Part shown: positions 60,962-64,000 of the stretch, in pieces | Position numbering within the stretch: the first letter of the stretch is position 1 | How the letters are laid out: every line of letters begins with the position of its first letter | Assembly (NCBI GenBank): GCA_041674745.1 | Contig: JBAYVD010000008.1 | Span: forward strand, 1 to 64,000 | Origin: UBA2040 sp041674745 | GTDB taxonomy: Bacteria > Bacteroidota > Bacteroidia > Flavobacteriales_D > Crocinitomicaceae | Reading direction: 5' to 3' | DNA length: 64,000 bases | The notes under the pieces: generated by a model | What the model was told of the DNA's origin: nothing | Seen by the model: only the letters and a program-made list of their open reading frames with translations | Databases searched by the model: none | Program-made: the position numbers and the translations under genes

Positions 60962-61777
60962 TTAATACTGTTCATTTTCATTCGGAAAATCACCTGATTT
61001 CACATCTTCAATGTACCGTTGAATAGAATTCAACATTTCTTCATAAAGATTGTTGTATTTGCGTAAAAATCGGGGACTGAATTCATTGTTAATACCCAGC
61101 ATATCATGGACGACTAACACTTGTCCATCGACGCCACCACCTGCACCAATACCTATAATTGGAATGGAAACATGTTGCGCTACCTGTGCTGCTAAATCAG
61201 CTGGAATTTTTTCTAGCACAATAGCAAAACAACCCGCCTCTTCTAGCAATTTAGCATCTTCAATCAACCGTTGAGCTTCCTCTTCTTCTTTCGCTCTTAC
61301 TGTGTAAGTACCAAACTTGTAAATCGACTGAGGAGTTAATCCCAAATGTCCCATCACTGGGATTCCAGCGGTTAAAATTCTTGTAACCGATTCCAATATC
61401 TCTCTTCCGCCTTCCAATTTAATAGCATGGGCGCCAGATTGTTTCATAATTCGAATGGCACTGGACAACGCTTCACGAGAATTTCCTTGGTAAGATCCAA
61501 ATGGCATGTCAACCACCACAAGCGCTCGTTGAACGCCTCTAACAACTGACGACGCGTGGTAAATCATTTCATCCAAGGTAATGGGCAAGGTTGTTTCGTG
61601 GCCAGCCATTACATTTGAGGCAGAATCACCGACCAAAATAATATCAATGCCAGCCGTATCAATAATTCTTGCCATGGAGAAATCATACCCCGTTAGCATG
61701 GAGATTTTCACGCCGGCATTCTTCATTTCTTGAAGTGTATGCGTTGTAACGCGTTTTACGTTTTTATGAACTGACAT
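60962..61777 (-). CDS. panB: 3-methyl-2-oxobutanoate hydroxymethyltransferase
   Basis: 271 aa, the usual length. MLTGYDFSMARIIDTAGID, ILVGDSASNVMAGHETTLPI (Asp metal ligand), VVDMPFGSYQ, AIKLEGG, PVMGHLGLTPQS, and GIGAGGGVDGQVLVVHDMLG are the PanB landmarks. It makes ketopantoate from 2-oxoisovalerate with methylene-THF, first step of pantothenate; coaD elsewhere in this window acts later in the same CoA pathway. First gene of the panB-rluA operon. Confidence 0.96.
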   Translation of the reverse strand: MSVHKNVKRVTTHTLQEMKNAGVKISMLTGYDFSMARIIDTAGIDIILVGDSASNVMAGHETTLPITLDEMIYHASSVVRGVQRALVVVDMPFGSYQGNSREALSSAIRIMKQSGAHAIKLEGGREILESVTRILTAGIPVMGHLGLTPQSIYKFGTYTVRAKEEEEAQRLIEDAKLLEEAGCFAIVLEKIPADLAAQVAQHVSIPIIGIGAGGGVDGQVLVVHDMLGINNEFSPRFLRKYNNLYEEMLNSIQRYIEDVKSGDFPNENEQY

Positions 61778-61948
61778 AGTTAATTACGAATTTGACAATT
61801 ACGAATTGCGAATGATTGGACTACCTGCATTTAATACTGGTTCCAAAGCTACTTAAATTAATTGTTTGGCACAAAGTATCTACCGAAATTAAGAATCTGT
61901 TCAGAATAGACAAAATTCGCAATTCGACATGGACGAAATCGCAATTGA
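61778..61948. repeat. 171-bp gap with AATTACGAATT-type micro-repeats
   Basis: Words of the AATTACG / AATTGCG / CAATTAC type cluster at about 61783-61815, and related TTCGCAATTCG and TCGCAATTGACT words recur at about 61915-61950, next to the downstream gene's stop. No gene supported. Confidence 0.5.
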
Positions 61949-62938
61949 CTAACCTTCCGAAACGACTTTATACGCTTCCTTTTCATGCGAACCCAAATGA
62001 AAGATTGCATCGCCTTTGTTGACAACCGGAGATTCATTGATACAAAAAATATACCCATCTTCTGTTGCCTTCACTTTTTTTTCTGATTTACCAAAGGGCT
62101 CCGTAATCAAGCCAATCATTTCATTTTTTCGCACTTTTTGTCCGTTGACGACATAGGACAAAAACAATCCCGAATTCGACGCGCGCATCCATTTATCGGA
62201 GCGCAAAACAATGGATTCCCGATTTGACAATACGTCTTCTTTGAACGAACGCATGCCCAAATGCACTAGAATCCGTTTGACACCCATAACACCTTCGTGC
62301 ACCACACTTTCATCGATAGTATCCGCTTTTCCTCCTTCAAACAATAGGATTTGCTTTCCACTTTTGATCATTGCTTCCCGCAAGGATTTGGCAATCAAAT
62401 TGGAATGGACAATGAAAGGCGGATTGAAAACTTTTGCCAACTCGAAACTCAAGCTATCTTTTAAAACACATCGAATTTGCGGTGCATTGTTTCGCTGGCG
62501 AGCGCCTGTGTGAAAATCAATCACGTAATCCACGTGCGGTGCGATTTCTTTCAAAAATTGAAAAGCAAATTGACTCGCTAAAGAGCCATTTTTAGACCCT
62601 GGAAAACTTCGATTCAAATCTCGTCCATCGGGTAAAGCTCTTGAAATATTTAAGAATCCAAAAATATTAAAAACTGGCAAACAGATCACTGTACCAGCAT
62701 TCGGTTTATTGAATTTGTTGCGCACAATGCGGCGTACAATTTCAATCCCATTGATTTCATCTCCATGCATGCCGGCCATCAACAAAAGAACCGGACCTGG
62801 CTTTCTAGATCTTTCAATAAAAACAGGTACTTGAACAGGCGTATGGGTATGCAATTTGGCCACATTCATGTTCAATTGATACCCTTTGCCAGGTTCAATG
62901 ATTTGTCCTAAAATCTCCATTTTTGCCGTTGCATTCAT
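61949..62938 (-). CDS. Succinylglutamate desuccinylase/aspartoacylase family protein
   Basis: 329 aa. M14-like zinc hydrolase motifs: LLMAGMHGDEINGIEIVRRI (His and Glu zinc ligands) near residue 53, GRDLNRSFPG near 104, VDYVIDFHTGARQRNNAPQI (third zinc ligand His) near 138, and a C-terminal barrel region with YIFCINESPVVNKGDAIFHL. In operon with rimK upstream (the gap between rimK stop and this ATG is 1 base) and the retropepsin-like gene. Relatives next to rimK are proposed to act on the same glutamate-modified or peptide substrate; the reaction is unproven. Confidence 0.87.
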   Translation of the reverse strand: MNATAKMEILGQIIEPGKGYQLNMNVAKLHTHTPVQVPVFIERSRKPGPVLLLMAGMHGDEINGIEIVRRIVRNKFNKPNAGTVICLPVFNIFGFLNISRALPDGRDLNRSFPGSKNGSLASQFAFQFLKEIAPHVDYVIDFHTGARQRNNAPQIRCVLKDSLSFELAKVFNPPFIVHSNLIAKSLREAMIKSGKQILLFEGGKADTIDESVVHEGVMGVKRILVHLGMRSFKEDVLSNRESIVLRSDKWMRASNSGLFLSYVVNGQKVRKNEMIGLITEPFGKSEKKVKATEDGYIFCINESPVVNKGDAIFHLGSHEKEAYKVVSEG

Positions 62939-62939
62939 C

Positions 62940-63818
62940 TTATTTTTGTGTATTTCGTTCGATGTAATCCACGATTTTTCCGGCTATATCCAATTTGGTC
63001 ACCGATTCAATTTCGCGCAATCCTGGAGAACTATTTACGTTCAACACCAAAGGTCCACGTTTCGATTGAATGATATCAATTCCAGCCACGCTCAACTTCA
63101 AAGCATTGGCCGCGCGAATGGCAATTTCAATTTCTTGTTCTGTCAAGTCGATTGAAACGGATTTCTTTCGTTTTGCTGTATTCGTTTGAAAATCCCGGTC
63201 TTTGTTAAAGCGTTTAATCGCTCCAACCACCTCATTGTCCACCACCATGATACGAACATCGGTTCCTTTCGCTTCCTTGATATATTCCTGAACAATTACT
63301 CTTGCTTTTACCCCGTTGAAAGCTTCCAGAACACTTTCTGCTGAAGATTTATCCTCCGCCAAAATCGAGCTAATATCATCTGATTCACGGAGTAGTTTCA
63401 TGACAACTGGCGTTCCACCAACAGAATCAAGAACATGCTCTACGTTTTTAGAATAATTCGTGAAAACCGTTTTAGGTTGACCGACTTTTGATTTTGACAA
63501 CAATTGCAAGCAACGTAATTTATCGCGAGAATGCACAATGGATCTTGAATTCGCAACGGAAAATACATTCATCATTTCAAACTGACGAACGACTGCTGTG
63601 CCGTAATACGTAACAGAAGCACCAATTCGAGGAATGATGGCATCAAAACCTTCAACATATTGATTGTTATAAAACAAAGTTGGACCACTCGGATCAATTT
63701 CAATGTTGCATTTCAAATGATTGATAACTTGAGCGGTGTAGCCACGCGCTTCAATTGTCTCGACCAAACGACGGGTAGAATACAATTCTGAATTTCGTGA
63801 TAAAATGGCAATTTTCAT
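62940..63818 (-). CDS. rimK: RimK-type alpha-L-glutamate ligase
   Basis: 292 aa. ATP-grasp ligase: KIAILSRNSELYSTRRLVE N-terminus, DAIIPRIGASVTYYGTAVVR, VVMKLLRESDDISSILAED (ATP-binding Lys), VQEYIKEAKGTDVRIMVVD (adenine hinge and metal Asp) and VLNVNSSPGLREIESVT (metal Asn/Glu). In E. coli RimK adds glutamates to ribosomal protein S6 and makes poly-alpha-glutamate. Middle gene of an operon. Confidence 0.92.
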   Translation of the reverse strand: MKIAILSRNSELYSTRRLVETIEARGYTAQVINHLKCNIEIDPSGPTLFYNNQYVEGFDAIIPRIGASVTYYGTAVVRQFEMMNVFSVANSRSIVHSRDKLRCLQLLSKSKVGQPKTVFTNYSKNVEHVLDSVGGTPVVMKLLRESDDISSILAEDKSSAESVLEAFNGVKARVIVQEYIKEAKGTDVRIMVVDNEVVGAIKRFNKDRDFQTNTAKRKKSVSIDLTEQEIEIAIRAANALKLSVAGIDIIQSKRGPLVLNVNSSPGLREIESVTKLDIAGKIVDYIERNTQK

Positions 63819-63824
63819 GAGCGA

Positions 63825-64000
63825 TTAGTTAATAAAAACTGTTGATTTTAAATTATTTAATGACAAATCAATCTTTGAAGGATCCACGATAAATCGTTTG
63901 TTTAGCAATTTCCGACCCAAAAGTATGGGGTAACGCATGCGTTTTCTTTTCGTTAACGAGAACAGTGCTTTGTACTTTTTACTGAAAAGAACAATATTGC
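63825..64000 (-). CDS. Retropepsin-like ATP-dependent zinc protease family protein (partial, C-terminal end)
   Basis: The window ends inside this gene; only the last 58 codons are present, stop TAA at 63825-63827. The readable end contains VLFSKKYKALFSLTKRKR followed by MRYPILLGRKLLNKRFIVD, which matches the C-terminal YPxLLGRxxL block of RimB-like retropepsin-type proteins often annotated as ATP-dependent zinc protease. Six bases separate it from the rimK ATG, so it is the upstream gene of the rimK operon. The catalytic part is outside the window. Confidence 0.75.
   Translation of the reverse strand, partial: NIVLFSKKYKALFSLTKRKRMRYPILLGRKLLNKRFIVDPSKIDLSLNNLKSTVFIN

Overview
The window looks like a chromosomal segment of a Bacteroidota bacterium, most likely a flavobacterium-like lineage. 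The evidence is: three proteins with C-terminal type IX secretion (T9SS) sorting domains; many promoters with the Bacteroidota -7 box TAnnTTTG placed 15-70 bases before start codons; almost no Shine-Dalgarno sequences; and family or synteny markers typical of this phylum (DUF3822-rsmD-coaD, DUF4293, an ECF sigma factor followed by a membrane/barrel protein, a MoxR/VWA pair). Genus cannot be fixed from the sequence alone. There is no rRNA, CRISPR array, prophage or transposase gene.

Layout. 0-17.6 kb: housekeeping genes (RNA methyltransferase, ffh, NhaC antiporter, RND/MMPL transporter, a T9SS cargo protein, a large unknown secreted protein, a RecD-like helicase, and the operon membrane protein-DUF3822-rsmD-coaD-thioredoxin-fold protein). 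Their intergenic gaps are filled with clusters of a degenerate 14-mer, GTGAGCNNGCGAAC (about 38 copies, all on the + strand), and with a roughly 260-bp structured element present twice. 17.6-31 kb: rhomboid protease, DEAD-box helicase, typA, a TPR / phosphosulfolactate-synthase-like / WD40 operon, rhodanese, DUF218, MscS, a TonB-domain protein, tRNA-Lys, aroK and a transglutaminase-like protein. 31-47 kb: M61 peptidase, BNR lipoprotein, small DUF genes, an outer-membrane protein, nitroreductase, tatA, the VWA and MoxR-like AAA genes, a phosphohexomutase, aroC, a GT-C-like membrane protein, DUF4293 and an ABC-F protein. 47-64 kb: DUF1304, unknown secreted proteins, an arylsulfotransferase-like T9SS protein, a PKD T9SS protein, an ECF sigma factor with a trans-envelope partner, DUF2167, a GreA-like protein, trhO, lgt, a SpoIIE phosphatase, an RluA-type pseudouridine synthase, panB, and a retropepsin-like (partial) / rimK / aspartoacylase-like operon.

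Most genes are ordinary. The unusual content is noncoding. It consists of the 14-mer family with its fixed higher-order spacing (68-, 55-, 39- and 21/28-bp periods), the duplicated structured element whose two copies differ by compensatory changes in their stems, and several families of 7- and 8-nt micro-tandem repeats sitting against gene ends. On the protein side the most interesting items are the sigma factor coupled to a single polypeptide with an inner-membrane helix, a long linker and a barrel-like domain, the phosphosulfolactate-synthase-like gene between TPR and WD40 genes, and the RimK triad at the right edge.
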